From Allosphingosinicella deserti (GTDB taxonomy: Bacteria > Pseudomonadota > Alphaproteobacteria > Sphingomonadales > Sphingomonadaceae): DNA of 64,000 nucleotides. The stretch covers positions 1 to 64,000 of the forward strand of contig NZ_PXYI01000007.1 of assembly GCF_003012735.1 (NCBI RefSeq), in the 5' to 3' direction. This document shows, in pieces, positions 40,868 to 51,700 of this stretch. The translations under genes were made by a program, and so were the position numbers. The notes beneath the pieces were generated by a model, which saw only the letters and a list, made by a program, of their open reading frames with translations, did no database searches and had not been told where the DNA came from. The stretch's first letter is position 1; every line of letters starts with the position of its first letter.

Positions 40868-41107
40868 CTCGCTCCGCCGCCCGTGAGCGGTGACACCTAC
40901 TTCGGTTCGCGGTGGTGAAGATGAAGACGAGATGAGGATTCCATCAGCCGCTCAGCCTATCGGTGGCCGGTCGGAGCCGATCCGCGCTCATGATCGTCGG
41001 AATGCCTGATCGGGAGCGGATCTCGTCCGATGGACCGTACTCGGCAGGCACCGGTGGGCGGGAACCAGCGGCGGCCCCATGTCCGGCGCCCCGCGCCGGG
41101 GGCGGCT
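40868..41107. other. Intergenic, nothing recognisable
   Basis: No gene, repeat copy or clear regulatory palindrome is seen. GGTCGGAGCCGATCCGCGCT near 40970 is only weakly like the repeat's left half. Confidence 0.4.
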
Positions 41108-41320
41108 TCAGCCTTCCTCCGCCGCCAGCGTGTGCGCGACCAGCGCATTGGCGTGGCCGTGGCCCATCTGGTGCTCGCTCTTCAGCATCGCCACCAATTC
41201 CATGTGCCGGGCGGGCAGGCGGCTGCGGATCAGCGCCTGCCATTCGGCAATGGGCTTGCCGTATGTCTTCTCGATCGACGGGAAGTAGGACGCGGGTCCC
41301 TTGATCTTTTCATCGGCCAC
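41108..41320 (-). CDS. DUF4287 domain protein
   Basis: This 70-residue protein is a nearly complete DUF4287 domain: KGPASYFPSIEKTYGKPIAE, WQALIRSRL, RHMELVAMLKSEHQMGHGHA and NALVAHTLA. The family is small, cytoplasmic and of unknown role, common in actinobacteria and alphaproteobacteria. The start is a GTG at 41320. Confidence 0.88.
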   Translation of the reverse strand: MADEKIKGPASYFPSIEKTYGKPIAEWQALIRSRLPARHMELVAMLKSEHQMGHGHANALVAHTLAAEEG

Positions 41321-41713
41321 GGGCGGTCATGCTCCTGATAGTGATGTTCGGCAGCATGATTGCGTGCCGACCCACGAACCGCAAGGCCGGAGGATGACCA
41401 CGATTCCGGCCGCAAGTCGGAATTGGGACGGAGCCGAACTCTGGAGCGGGACGGTGCCGTGCGCACCTATGAGGGGGATCGCTTCCGCCTCCGGGAATAG
41501 AGCCTGAACCAGGGACGAGAGCATGATCCACGGATGAGGCCGTTTCAGCCTGAGCCGATCATGCTCTGCGACGCGGCGTACCGAAAGCGGGGAGGGCGAT
41601 TTCTTCGCGTCTTACGGGGTTTCGGAGCGGCGCGCGGACTCCTAAATGGCCGTCCGCACGTTGTCTCCACGCGTATCCGGGAGTTGCAAGCGGTGGATCC
41701 TGCCCACCTCGTC
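41321..41713. other. Upstream region of the MFS gene
   Basis: No independent gene is evident. The MFS frame is open back to 41534, but the residues before 41714 are arginine-rich and do not look like transporter sequence, so most of this is probably leader. Confidence 0.4.
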
Positions 41714-43345
41714 ATGCCGAATGGATTGGGCTTCCTCGCTCCGCAGGCCGTGGTCACGGCCGAGCAGCGGGTGCGTGCCGTCACCAATCTGCTGATCGAC
41801 GCGGCCGCCGGCACGGCGATCGGTGCGATCAACAGCGGCGTGGTGCTGCTCGCGCTGGCGCTGCACATCGGCGCCTCGACGGTGCAGGTCGGCCTCCTCG
41901 CCTCGATCCCGCTGATCACCCAGGTGCTGCAGGCGCCGGCGGTCAAGCTGGTCGAACGCGTGCGACGGCGGCGGCTGATCTCGGTGAGTTCGCTGTTTCT
42001 CGCGCGGCTCGCACTGCCCTTGTACGCGATCGTTCCGTTCATCGGCGATCGCGACCTCGCGACGGCGATCCTGCTCGCCGCGGCTTTGCTCCATTACGGG
42101 CTCAACGCGGTCGCCGCGTGCAGCTGGAACAGCTGGATCCGCGACCTCATCCCCGCCGACGTGCTCGGCGGCTTCACCGCGCGCCGCACTCTGGTCGGAA
42201 CCGCGGTCAGCGCCGGCGCGACGATCACCGCCGCTTTGGCGCTCGAGCAGGCGGAATCCTCCGCCGCGCTCGGCAACATGATCTTCAGCGGCCTGTATCT
42301 GCTCGGATTCGCTTGCGGGCTGCTGAGCATCGTCTCGCTGGCGCGGGTGCCCGAGCCGATGATGGGCCCGCCCGGCCCCTCCGCCTCGCTCGGCAAATTG
42401 CTCTGGCAGCCGCTCAGGGACCGCAATTTCCGCAACATCCTGCGCTATCTCGCCAGCTGGCAGTTCGCGGTGAACCTCGCGACTCCGTTCTTCACCGTCT
42501 ATGTCGTCCGCGAGCTCGGCTTCGGCATGAGCTTCGTGCTGCTGCTCACCCTCGCCAGCCAGATCGCCAACATCATGGTGGTGCGCGGCTGGGGTCAGCT
42601 CAGCGACCGTTTCACCAACAAGAGCGTGCTGGCGGCGGCGACGCCTTTGTTCATCCTGTCGATCGCCGCAATGGCCTTTGCCAGCGAGCTCGGGCCGGGG
42701 ACGCCGCGCGCCGCCTATCTGTTGCTGCTCCACATCGTCATGGGCGCGGCCGGCGCCGGCGTCGGGCTCGCGTCCGGCAACATCGTCATGAAGATGAGTC
42801 CGGAGGGGTCGGCGACCAGCTACATGGCGACCAATGCGCTGGTCGGGGCGGTGGCGGCGGGCGTGGCGCCGATCATCGGCGGCTGGACCGCGGATTTCTT
42901 TTCGCGGCGGCGGCTGGAGCTCAACCTCGAATGGAAGAGCCCGTCGGGAGTCGACGAACTGCTCGGCGTCGCCTTCAGCCATTGGGAATTCTTCTTCCTG
43001 CTTTCGGCGGCGATGGGCTTGTACACGCTCCACCGCCTGTCGGCGATCGAGGAGCAGGGTGCGGTGGCGCCGCGGGAGATCGCCCAGCATGTCTTCTCGT
43101 CGGCCAGGAGGACGCTGCGCAATGCGTCGTCGGTCGCCGGCCTGCGCATCGCAGTCAGCTTCCCGGCGGGCGACCTCATCAGGGCGCGGGGGCGGCGGCG
43201 CTTCCTGCTCGAGACGGTCTACGAAAAAGCGGGAGCAGGGCGCTACGAGGCCGACCAGAAAGCGGTCGGCACCTTGCTCCAGTCCGCCTTCGACGACCAA
43301 GCGCCCGCGCCCGACATGGAGGACATGCTGGCGCGCCTTCGCTGA
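41714..43345 (+). CDS. MFS transporter
   Basis: This is a 543-residue integral membrane protein with about eleven or twelve hydrophobic helices (SGVVLLALALHIGASTVQVG, FRNILRYLASWQFAVNLATP, AYLLLLHIVMGAAGAGVGLA). A 100-residue cytoplasmic C-terminal tail follows the last helix (FFFLLSAAMGLYTLHRLSAI). The helix-loop basic motif ERVRRRRLI fits the conserved MFS loop 2-3. The start is uncertain: ATG 41714 is chosen and TTG 41684 is possible. The substrate is unknown. Confidence 0.82.
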   Translation: MPNGLGFLAPQAVVTAEQRVRAVTNLLIDAAAGTAIGAINSGVVLLALALHIGASTVQVGLLASIPLITQVLQAPAVKLVERVRRRRLISVSSLFLARLALPLYAIVPFIGDRDLATAILLAAALLHYGLNAVAACSWNSWIRDLIPADVLGGFTARRTLVGTAVSAGATITAALALEQAESSAALGNMIFSGLYLLGFACGLLSIVSLARVPEPMMGPPGPSASLGKLLWQPLRDRNFRNILRYLASWQFAVNLATPFFTVYVVRELGFGMSFVLLLTLASQIANIMVVRGWGQLSDRFTNKSVLAAATPLFILSIAAMAFASELGPGTPRAAYLLLLHIVMGAAGAGVGLASGNIVMKMSPEGSATSYMATNALVGAVAAGVAPIIGGWTADFFSRRRLELNLEWKSPSGVDELLGVAFSHWEFFFLLSAAMGLYTLHRLSAIEEQGAVAPREIAQHVFSSARRTLRNASSVAGLRIAVSFPAGDLIRARGRRRFLLETVYEKAGAGRYEADQKAVGTLLQSAFDDQAPAPDMEDMLARLR

Positions 43346-43489
43346 CCGGCGGCAGCGACGCGCTCCCGTGACGCAATGCGGCTCTTTGCTGGTTGGTTGG
43401 CTGACCATCGTCGCGCGTGATCGACGCTTTCGGCTCTGCAAAGCCCTGAGCGGGGCATGGCAGGTCAGGCAGGCCGCCGCGCAAACGAA

Positions 43490-43517
43490 AAGCGCGCGCC
43501 GTTGCTGGCGCGCGCTT
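43490..43517. terminator. Bidirectional terminator
   Basis: AAGCGCGCGCC-GTTGCT-GGCGCGCGCTT is a perfect 11-base-arm hairpin between the convergent MFS and PA2169-type genes. Confidence 0.75.
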
Positions 43518-43573
43518 CCCCTTGGTAGCCGGAGAAGGTCGGCGCGGCGGGGGCTCCGCCGCGCCGTCCTAAT

Positions 43574-44029
43574 TCAGGCGCCCTGCATGCTGTGCTTGAG
43601 CTGGCTGGCGCGGTCGTGACCGCGGCGCACCGACTGGTACGCGCGTTCGATCACCGCGCGGGTCTCGGTCGAGAGCTGCTCGTCCTGGAGCGCGGTTTCG
43701 TATTTGTCCTTGATATAATCCTCGCCGCGCTCGACCTCCTCGATCACCGCCTTGTCGCTGCCGCCGGTGAAAGCGGTCTTGAGATCGACGAAGCGGCGAT
43801 GAACGTCGGCCTTGAGCGAGCCGTCGTCGTTGGGCGTTCCGCCGAGCGCGCGAACGCGCTCCTGAAGGGCACCGACCGCTTCGCGGCGCTCGCTGCCGAA
43901 TTCGCGGAACATGGTCGCGAAGGTGCCGCTTTCGCTGTCCTCCGCCGAGCGCTCGAAGCCGTTGGCGCTGTCGATGGTGGTGGTGATCAGGGTATTGAGC
44001 ACGGTCACGTCATGATCGCTGTTCAGCAT
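43574..44029 (-). CDS. PA2169-family four-helix-bundle protein (DUF2383)
   Basis: This 151-residue protein is a ferritin-like helical bundle: SDHDVTVLNTLITTTIDSAN, GSERREAVGALQERVRALGG, IEEVERGEDYIKDKYETALQ and TRAVIERAYQSVRRGHDRAS. This helix set is diagnostic of PA2169 proteins, which are stress-associated and of unknown activity. I chose ATG 44029 with GGAG about nine bases upstream; ATG 44044 is possible. Confidence 0.85.
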   Translation of the reverse strand: MLNSDHDVTVLNTLITTTIDSANGFERSAEDSESGTFATMFREFGSERREAVGALQERVRALGGTPNDDGSLKADVHRRFVDLKTAFTGGSDKAVIEEVERGEDYIKDKYETALQDEQLSTETRAVIERAYQSVRRGHDRASQLKHSMQGA

Positions 44030-44247
44030 CACGGGAATCTCCATTCTTGATTCAGGAAGTGACGCGACAACGATCATGGTGCGCGGAAGGTCCCGGCGAT
44101 CTGCGACTTGCCGATGTGACGGGGCGGGCATGCGGTGGATGCCGGTGGAAAGCGGGTCTTTGCAGGACGCCGCGCCAACTCGGCCGACCGCGCTCTCGGC
44201 CTCGCCTGAAGCAGGATGGGGGCGGCCTAAAGCAGGATGGGAGCGTT

Positions 44248-45285
44248 TCAGTCCGCGGCGACGACTTCCATCAACGAGGCAATGCGGCCGATCGGCGAAA
44301 CGGTGCGCAGGGCGAGTCCCGCTTGTGCGAGCAGCGCCGAATGCTCTTGCAAGGTCCGGCAACCGCCGCCGGTGGCGGACATCAGGATCGCATCAATCAA
44401 GGTTGCGTGCAGCTCTGCAACGCTGTCCCCGGACACCGGCTCGACGATCAGCAGGCGTGCCTCGGAGGCCAGGACCCGGCGGCAATTCGTCAGGATGCGA
44501 ACCGCGTCGGACTCGGGCCAGTCATGGATCACGTGCGCGAGCAGGTAGATGTCGCCGCCCGCCGGAACCGACTGGAAGAAGTCTCCGCCGAGAACCCCGC
44601 AGCGATCGCCGAGGCCGACGGCCTCGAGGCGTTCCTTGGCGACTGGCGCCGTAGGCGGGCGATCGAAGAGCAGGCCGCGGAGGTGGGGATGCGCCCGGAG
44701 TATCGCCTCCAGCAGAAGGCCGGTGCTGCCGCCGATGTCGACGACGAGGCCGGCATTCGAAAAATCGTAGCCCGCGGCGACGCCTGCGTGCATGCCGGCG
44801 TGAAATCCCGCCATGGCGGCGGCGAGCGCCTCGGCGCGGGCGAAGGAATTCGCCTGGTAGAGCGGCCGTTGCCGCCGGGATTCGAGCATAGGCTGTCCGG
44901 TGCGCAGGCTTTCTCCGAGATTGCCTGCCGCCTCCCACATTCCGGATCGGGAGAGCATCCGCACCGCGGCGGCGGCACCGTGCTTGCGACCGGCGCGAAG
45001 CGCCTGACCGAGGGCCCCCAGCGCGAAGACACGCTCCGCCGGTTCGACGAAGACGCCGTGGACCGCAAGCAGCCGCAGGATGCGAAGCATTGCGCGTTCG
45101 TCCATCGCGCTGGCGGCCGCGATTTCGACGCACGAGAGACGACCGTCCGCGATCATGTCGGCGAGGCCGAGATCCACGACGAGATGAAGCGCCCGCGCGG
45201 CATAATGGCCGCCGGCGATTTCGACCACCCTCAGCGCGGCTTCCGCCACCGCATCGTCCTGTGGTGACGAGTCCTGATCCGTCAT
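44248..45285 (-). CDS. SAM-dependent O-methyltransferase (acetylserotonin OMT-like)
   Basis: This 345-residue enzyme has an N-terminal helical dimerisation domain (HYAARALHLVVDLGLADMIA) and a Rossmann domain with the SAM motif VVDIGGSTGLLLEAILRAHP. The catalytic region LLAHVIHDWPESDAVRILTN, in which the histidine acts as base in this family, and LLIVEPVSGD are also present. Such enzymes methylate small phenolics, polyketides or indoles. No biosynthetic cluster surrounds it, so the substrate is unknown. Confidence 0.88.
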   Translation of the reverse strand: MTDQDSSPQDDAVAEAALRVVEIAGGHYAARALHLVVDLGLADMIADGRLSCVEIAAASAMDERAMLRILRLLAVHGVFVEPAERVFALGALGQALRAGRKHGAAAAVRMLSRSGMWEAAGNLGESLRTGQPMLESRRQRPLYQANSFARAEALAAAMAGFHAGMHAGVAAGYDFSNAGLVVDIGGSTGLLLEAILRAHPHLRGLLFDRPPTAPVAKERLEAVGLGDRCGVLGGDFFQSVPAGGDIYLLAHVIHDWPESDAVRILTNCRRVLASEARLLIVEPVSGDSVAELHATLIDAILMSATGGGCRTLQEHSALLAQAGLALRTVSPIGRIASLMEVVAAD

Positions 45286-45397
45286 CGGTGTCGCAATCCC
45301 GTTACCATGGTTCGGCTGAGGCGCGGCCGGATCGCATTCCGTTTCGACATGCGCGTACGAGACGGGACGTTGCGTCGCGGCGACGCGTCAGCAGGCA

Positions 45398-46135
45398 TTA
45401 CAGGCGCATGACGCCCTTGCGTGGCGCGCGCAGGCCCAGCGTTTCGGAGGTGAGCTGCGCGCCGGCGGCGAGCAGGGCCTTGCGGCGGCCTTCCGGATTG
45501 GTGCTCATCTGTGTGCGTTCGAACGGCAGGAAGCGCTCGAAGGTGGGATGTGCGAGCGCGCGTTCGACGAAGCCTGCGGTGCGAGGCCATCGCCCGGCAT
45601 CGACTTCGAAGCCGGCGTAGAACGCATTGCGGAAGTAGGTTGCGATGGAAATGTCGGCGAGCCCGAACGTTTCGAACAGCCAGCCGCTCTCCGGCAGCTG
45701 GCCCTCGAGATAGTCGAGCGCGGCCGGCGCATCCACTTCGAGCGTGCGTGCGATCCGTTCTTCGTCGCCCGCCTCGCCCCAAACCGCCTTGTGGACGAAC
45801 TTCTGGTAGAACAGGCCCCAGATGAAGACGTCGCCGAGCCGTGTGTCGGCATATTCCTCCAGCCAACGCGCCCGCGCGCGGTCCCGTGTGTCGGCGGGCA
45901 GCAACGGATGGCCGGGATAGGCCTCGTCGAGATAAGCGCAGATGACCGAGGAATCGCACAGGGTGACATCGCCGTCGATCAGCACCGGAATGCGCCGCAG
46001 CGGGCTCAGCCGCTCGAACTCGTCATTGCCGAAGAAGGGCGTGATCGGATCGATCTCGAAGGTCAGGTCTTTGAGCGCGAGGCAGGCGAGCACCTTGCGG
46101 ACGTAGGGACTGACATAGCTTCCGATGATCTTCAT
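45398..46135 (-). CDS. Glutathione S-transferase family protein
   Basis: The 245-residue protein has a thioredoxin-like N-terminal domain starting MKIIGSYVSPYVRKVLACLA. The serine of GSYVSPYVRK lies at the position of the catalytic residue, RIPVLIDGD carries the cis-proline and CDSSVICAYLDEAYPG is the glutathione-gamma-glutamyl site. A helical C-terminal domain follows with GWLFETFGLADISIATYFRN. It probably conjugates or reduces electrophiles in the cytoplasm. Confidence 0.9.
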   Translation of the reverse strand: MKIIGSYVSPYVRKVLACLALKDLTFEIDPITPFFGNDEFERLSPLRRIPVLIDGDVTLCDSSVICAYLDEAYPGHPLLPADTRDRARARWLEEYADTRLGDVFIWGLFYQKFVHKAVWGEAGDEERIARTLEVDAPAALDYLEGQLPESGWLFETFGLADISIATYFRNAFYAGFEVDAGRWPRTAGFVERALAHPTFERFLPFERTQMSTNPEGRRKALLAAGAQLTSETLGLRAPRKGVMRL

Positions 46136-46225
46136 GCGCGTGCCTTTTCTTGCGAATGGGTCAGCTTAGCATCGCGCCAAGCCTGAGGGCGAGTGGGGCG
46201 GCCCGTATGCGCCGGCATTGCGCGC

Positions 46226-46837
46226 TCAATCGAAGACGATCTCGCCGGAATGCGCAAAGGCATCGTGAATGTCCTTCGCAATGATGCGCCCGAGCGAGAG
46301 CTCGGGCAATGCATCCGGCGGGAAGAAACCGACGTCCAGCGTCTCCAGCCCCGGCTGCGGCAGCGCCCGATCGAGGCGGTCGCAAAGGAAGAACATCTTG
46401 TAGAAATCTCGCGCGTCCGGTTCGTAGGGACGCTTGGCCTTGTGGCGGAGGCTGTAGAGGGTGCGGGCGCGGACCTTGACCCCGGCTTCTTCCTCGATCT
46501 CCTTGACGACGTTCTCCGATGCGGAGCGGCCGACATCGGCAAAGCCCCCGGGCAGGGTCCAGCGTCCGTCGCTGCGCTCCCGAACCAGCAGGATCTCCCC
46601 GCCTTCGATCACCGCGCCGCGAACGTCGACCTTGGGGGTCGCATAGCCCTGCGCGAAGTCGGAGAGGAGAGTGGGTATCCGGTCGATCGGGACGTTGCCG
46701 ATGTCGGCGAGCATGGCATGGGCGATTTCCGCGATTTCCTGGTAGCGCTCGCGATCGAACGGATCGCGGCAGAAGCCGAGTCCGGTCGAAGCGATCGCCT
46801 GCAGGCGCTTGGCGCGGCTGAGCCAGAGATCTTCCAT
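46226..46837 (-). CDS. Nudix hydrolase with N-terminal Nudix-associated domain
   Basis: This 203-residue protein has the N-terminal helical domain of PF12535 (LWLSRAKRLQAIASTGLGFC) and a Nudix domain. The Nudix box reads GGFADVGRSASENVVKEIEE followed by EAG. The first conserved glutamate is replaced by arginine, as I recall for CDP-choline/ADP-ribose-type enzymes of this subfamily; the catalytic KEIEEEAG glutamates are intact. It should hydrolyse a nucleoside diphosphate-linked compound. Confidence 0.88.
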   Translation of the reverse strand: MEDLWLSRAKRLQAIASTGLGFCRDPFDRERYQEIAEIAHAMLADIGNVPIDRIPTLLSDFAQGYATPKVDVRGAVIEGGEILLVRERSDGRWTLPGGFADVGRSASENVVKEIEEEAGVKVRARTLYSLRHKAKRPYEPDARDFYKMFFLCDRLDRALPQPGLETLDVGFFPPDALPELSLGRIIAKDIHDAFAHSGEIVFD

Positions 46838-47006
46838 CGGCGGATGCGTCTCCTTCGGCGGGGCATCGGGCCGGCCGTTGCCCGTCTGCTTCTATTCACG
46901 CGGCGACTTCGACACAATCGCGCCGACACGTTCGCCTTTCCAAAGCCCGGACATTCTGAAATCATTCGAGGGTGCCGCGCCCGGTCGCGGCACGAAAGGG
47001 GGGACG

Positions 47007-48719
47007 ATGCGGGGAGCGATCGGACTTTGGCGCGCGCTCGATCAGGCACGGGCGCGCAATCTCGAAGCCGCAGGAGAGGCGCCGGCTGCGGTCGGTCGCG
47101 ACGGGATCAGCCGCCGCACTCTGCTCGCCGCGCTGGGCGGAGGCGCGGCCGGGCTGGTGCTGCCACGCAGTCCGGCCTTTGCCCGGGCGCAATCGCGACG
47201 CAAGGTGATCGTGATCGGCGGCGGGCTTGCCGGCCTGACCGCGCTGCGGCGGTTGCGCGCGCTCGGCGCCGACGCGACATTGTACGAGGCGCGCCAAGCG
47301 ATCGGCGGCCGCACGCGCAGCGTCACCGGCGTGTTCGCACCGGGATATGCGTTCGACGAAGGCGGACAATTGGTGAATTCCGACCATGGCGAGATGCGCC
47401 GCCTGGTCCGCGATCTCGGCCTGCGGCTCATCGATCGCAGCGCCGCCGGGGGAGGCCGCGAGGTCCAGATCGGCCGGGACGGCGCTGCCGTGCCGGAGGC
47501 GGCGCTCGCCGAAGCCCTGCGCGGGATCGCAGCGACGATCACCGCCGATTCCGATCGCCTGGACCGCGACTATGAAAGCGTCGCGCGGGAGATCGATGCG
47601 CTGTCGGTCAGCGCCTATCTCGATCGTCACGGCCTTGCGCGGGGTGACGCGCGCGATGCGCTGGAGGCCGGGGTCCGGACGGAATACGGGCTCGAGCCGG
47701 AGGAGGCGTCGGCGCTGGAATTGCTGTTCAACCTGCCCACCGTCGACGGCCGGAGGCTTACCCGCCTCAGCCTCTCGGACGAGCGTTATCTCGTCGAGGG
47801 CGGGACCGGCCGCGTCGCGGAGGCGCTTGCCCGGCCCATGACGTCGTCGATCCGGACGGGCAAGCGGCTCGACCGGATCGAGATGGTCGGCGGGACAGTC
47901 CGTCTGCGTTTCACAGACGGAGAGGAGGCCGATGCCGACCGCGTCATCCTTGCCTTGCCGGCCCCGTTGCTTCGCGAGATCCGGATCGACGCGCCGCTGC
48001 CGCCGCTCTGGCGCGAACTTATCGACGAGGTCCGGCTCGGCGCCAACGAGAAAGTGATCGTCGGCTACGATCGGCAGCCCTGGCGCCACACGCTCGGCGG
48101 CGACGGTGCGATCTGGGCGAGCGAGGGCTTTTCGGAGGCCTGGGACGCCGCGTCGGCGCGGCTGGGCGCGGCCGATCGTCCCGGCGCGCTGACCTACTTT
48201 CTCGGCGGCGCGCAGGTCGCGGCCGAGGCCCGAACCGACACGGCCGTGCTGCGCGATCGCTACACCGCGATGGCGGCGCGCGTCGTACCCGGGCTGCCGC
48301 AGCCCAACGGCCGAGTCCGCCGCACCCGCTGGGGTGACGATCCGCTGACGCGCGGCGCCTATATCGGCTTCTGCCCCGGCCAACTCACCCGCTTCGGCAG
48401 CCTGCTGACGGTCGAAGAGGAGGGTCAGGCGGCGCGTGCCAGCGGTGCGGGGCCGCTGCTGTTCGCCGGCGAGTGGCTGTCCGACGCCTGGCCCGGTTAC
48501 ATGAACGGTGCGGTGCAGACCGGCCGGGTTGCAGCCGAGGCGGCGATGCATGTCTCCCAGGTCGCGCTTCGTGGAAGCGGTGCTGCGGCGCCGGGCGATA
48601 CGCTGAATGCGGGGTGGGCGGCTTCTGATCCGATCAACCCTGTCCTCTCAAGAGGCCGGGCATCCGGATGCCTGGATACGCACTTGCCCGGAGTTCCGGG
48701 CCTGGTGACGGATCGTTAA
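47007..48719 (+). CDS. Tat-exported flavin monoamine oxidase-family protein
   Basis: This 570-residue FAD enzyme has a twin-arginine signal (ISRRTLLAALGGGAAGLVLP, about residues 33-52). The dinucleotide-binding motif VIVIGGGLAGLTALRRLRAL and the RxxGGR signature (EARQAIGGRTRS) follow. The C-terminal FAD contact is LFAGEWLSDAWPGYMNGAVQ, with the typical GY.NGA pattern. It should oxidise an amine or amino acid in the periplasm. AAAGGGGGGACG before the ATG fixes the start at 47007. Confidence 0.9.
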   Translation: MRGAIGLWRALDQARARNLEAAGEAPAAVGRDGISRRTLLAALGGGAAGLVLPRSPAFARAQSRRKVIVIGGGLAGLTALRRLRALGADATLYEARQAIGGRTRSVTGVFAPGYAFDEGGQLVNSDHGEMRRLVRDLGLRLIDRSAAGGGREVQIGRDGAAVPEAALAEALRGIAATITADSDRLDRDYESVAREIDALSVSAYLDRHGLARGDARDALEAGVRTEYGLEPEEASALELLFNLPTVDGRRLTRLSLSDERYLVEGGTGRVAEALARPMTSSIRTGKRLDRIEMVGGTVRLRFTDGEEADADRVILALPAPLLREIRIDAPLPPLWRELIDEVRLGANEKVIVGYDRQPWRHTLGGDGAIWASEGFSEAWDAASARLGAADRPGALTYFLGGAQVAAEARTDTAVLRDRYTAMAARVVPGLPQPNGRVRRTRWGDDPLTRGAYIGFCPGQLTRFGSLLTVEEEGQAARASGAGPLLFAGEWLSDAWPGYMNGAVQTGRVAAEAAMHVSQVALRGSGAAAPGDTLNAGWAASDPINPVLSRGRASGCLDTHLPGVPGLVTDR

Positions 48720-48769
48720 TGTCGTGATCCGAAAGCGGGGCGATTGGCCGCGCATCGGATCACGACATC

Positions 48770-51700
48770 ATGCACAGATACATCCGGCCCACGATCACGC
48801 GTTTGCGCGACGACCTCATGCGAGACGCCGTTGCGGAAGGGTTCGAGACCCGGTTCGCGACATGGCATGCCGTGGGCGCAGCTTCGTCAAGCCCTGGCAG
48901 CGCTCCCCGCACACCCCTCGTGGCGGTGCTCGATGATGCTTCGAGGGCCGGCGGCGATTCTCGGGAACTCGGGTCGGACCTGCTTGTCGCCTTTGCGCAT
49001 GATGTCGACCCGGCGACCGTCGATGCGGTCCTTGCCTCCATCCGTGCGACCGAAATCCTGTGGGTGCATGCGCCGGGTGGCGACGATCAGGGCTCGGCAT
49101 TGTTGCGCGTACGGCTTCCCGGCGATCTCCCGGCGGCCGAAGCGCTGAACATTCTCTCCGGCGCCTCCGCCGTGCGGAATGCCCACGTGGATGGTCAGCT
49201 GACGGTTGACGCCGTCAGCAACGACCCTGGCTATACCGGCGGATCGCTGTGGGGCATGTATGGCGACGCCACCAGCCCGGCCAATGCCTTCGGAAGCCAG
49301 GCGGGGGAGGCGTGGAGCGCCGGCTACACCGGATCGGCGAGCGTGGTCGTCGGGGTGATCGATTCCGGCATCGATTACACCCATCCGGATCTCTACCTCA
49401 ACATCTGGCTCAATCCGCTCGAGATTCCGCCCGCCTTCCGCGCGTCGCTGGCCGATGCCAATGCCGATGGGCTGATCTCCTTCCTCGACCTGAACGCTGC
49501 CGCCAACTCGCTCTACGTCTCCGATCTCAACGGCAATGCCCGGATCGACGCCGGCGATCTGCTCGCCGACGTGCGCTGGGAGGATGGCGTCGACAATGAT
49601 TCCAACGGCCATGTCGACGACCTGATCGGCTGGGACTACGCCAATGGCGACAACGATCCCTATGATGATAATCGCCACGGCACCCATGTCGCGGGAACGA
49701 TCGCTGCCAGCGGCGGGAACGGCATCGGCGTCGCCGGCGTGACCTGGTCGACCCAGCTCGTCGCGCTGAAGTTCCTGAACGCATCGGGGAACGGATCGAC
49801 GTCGGCGGCGCTGCAGGCGATCGACTATTTCACGGCGGCGGCAAAGGCGTCGACGCTGCAGGATTTCGCAGCGACCAACAACAGCTGGGGCGGGGGCGGC
49901 TACTCGCAGCCGATCGCCGATGCGATCGCCCGGGGCGCGGCGGAAGACATTTTGTTCGTCGGGGCGGCCGGCAACGGCGGCCCGGACCAGATCGGCGACA
50001 ACAATGATGTCGTCGCGAACTACCCTTCGAACTACAGCAGTACGACATCCGCCGGATATGATGCGGTCATCGCCGTCGCCTCGATCACGCGGACGGGCGG
50101 ACGCTCGAGCTTCTCCAACTACGGCAGCGTCAGCGTCGACCTGGGCGCACCGGGATCGTCCATCTATTCGACCTTGCCGGGCGGAGGCTATGGCAACCTC
50201 AACGGCACATCCATGGCGGCGCCGCACGTCACCGGTGCGATCGCACTCTATTCCGCGGTGTCCGACGCGAGCGCCGCCGAGATCCGCGCCAACTTGCTGG
50301 CCTCCACGGCTGCGACCGCATCGCTCGCCGGGGTCACGGCGACGGGCGGACGGCTCGACATCGGCAAGCTGCTGACGATCGACACGGCCGGTTCCGACCT
50401 GCGCTTCGGGACGTCGGGCGACGATCGCATCGATATGACCAAAGGCGGCAACGATCGCGTTTTCGGGGGCGAAGGGAACGATCTGTTCGCTTATGGCAGT
50501 GCATTCGGTGCAGGTGACCAGGTGGACGGCGGCAGCGGCACCGACACGCTGGTCCTGGCCGGTGTCTATGTCGGCGCTTCGGCGCTGACTCTCGGCGCCG
50601 ATCAGCTGCGCGGCATCGAACATCTGACCCTGGTCGGTGGCACGTCCTACGCCCTGGCGATGGCAGACGCGAACGTTGCAGCGGGCGCCTTGCTGTCGAT
50701 CGATGCATCCGCGCTCGCCGCCGGCGAAACGCTGCGCTTCAACGGCAGCGCCGAACGCGATGGTGGTTTCGCCGTGATCGGCGGCGCGGGAACCGACTTC
50801 CTGGAAGGCGGAGCCGGCGACGATCTTCTGGATGGCGGTGCGGGGGGCGACCATCTTGAAGGCGGTGGCGGCGGCGACGTCCTGAAGGGCGGCCTTGGGG
50901 ACGACACCTACATCGTGGACAGTGTCGACGACATCGTCCTCGAGCAGGTCGGCTACGGCATCGACATTGTACGGACGGCGATCGGGACCCGCACGGATCT
51001 CTACGTGCTGGCCGCCAATGTCGACAATTTCGCCGGCACCTCGACGGCCGGGCAGGGTGTCCGCTTCAACGCTGCCGACAATCTGGCGATCATGGGCGAC
51101 GGCAACGATCTCCTGGCGCTCGACGATGGCGGCAACGACCGGGTCAGCGGCAATGCCGGCGATGATCTCTTCTACCTGGGGGCTGCGTTCACCAACGCCG
51201 ACGCACTCGACGGCGGCGTCGGCACCGATACGGTGACGCTCGCCGGCACCTACACGATCAGGTTCGAGGCCGACGATCTCGTCTCGATCGAGAAGCTGGC
51301 CCTGGCCAGCTCCGGCAATGCCGCAACGCCCAATGCCTACAATCTCACGATGAACGACATCAATGTCGCGGCGGGACAGCAGATGGTGGTCAACGCCCAG
51401 GGGCTGCTCGCCGGCGAGAGTTTCGTGTTCAACGGCGCGGCCGAGACCGACGGCAGCTTCAACATCCGCGGCAGCCGCGGCGCCGACACGATCCTGGCCG
51501 GCGCCGGCGCCGACCGGCTCTGGGGCGGCACCGGCGGCGACAATCTGCGCGGCGGACCCGGCAAGGACATGTTCGAGTATCGCGCGACCGACGAATCCAC
51601 CGCCGCCGCGCAGGACAGGATCGGCTTCACCAAGGGCGACCAGATCTACCTGACGCCGATCGATGCCGACGGCGTCGCCGCCAACGGCAACCAGAACTTC

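Noticed and set aside
48887-50854. A 655-codon minus-strand open frame opposite the S8 protease
   Set aside because: The plus strand has a complete catalytic triad; the minus frame is a composition shadow.
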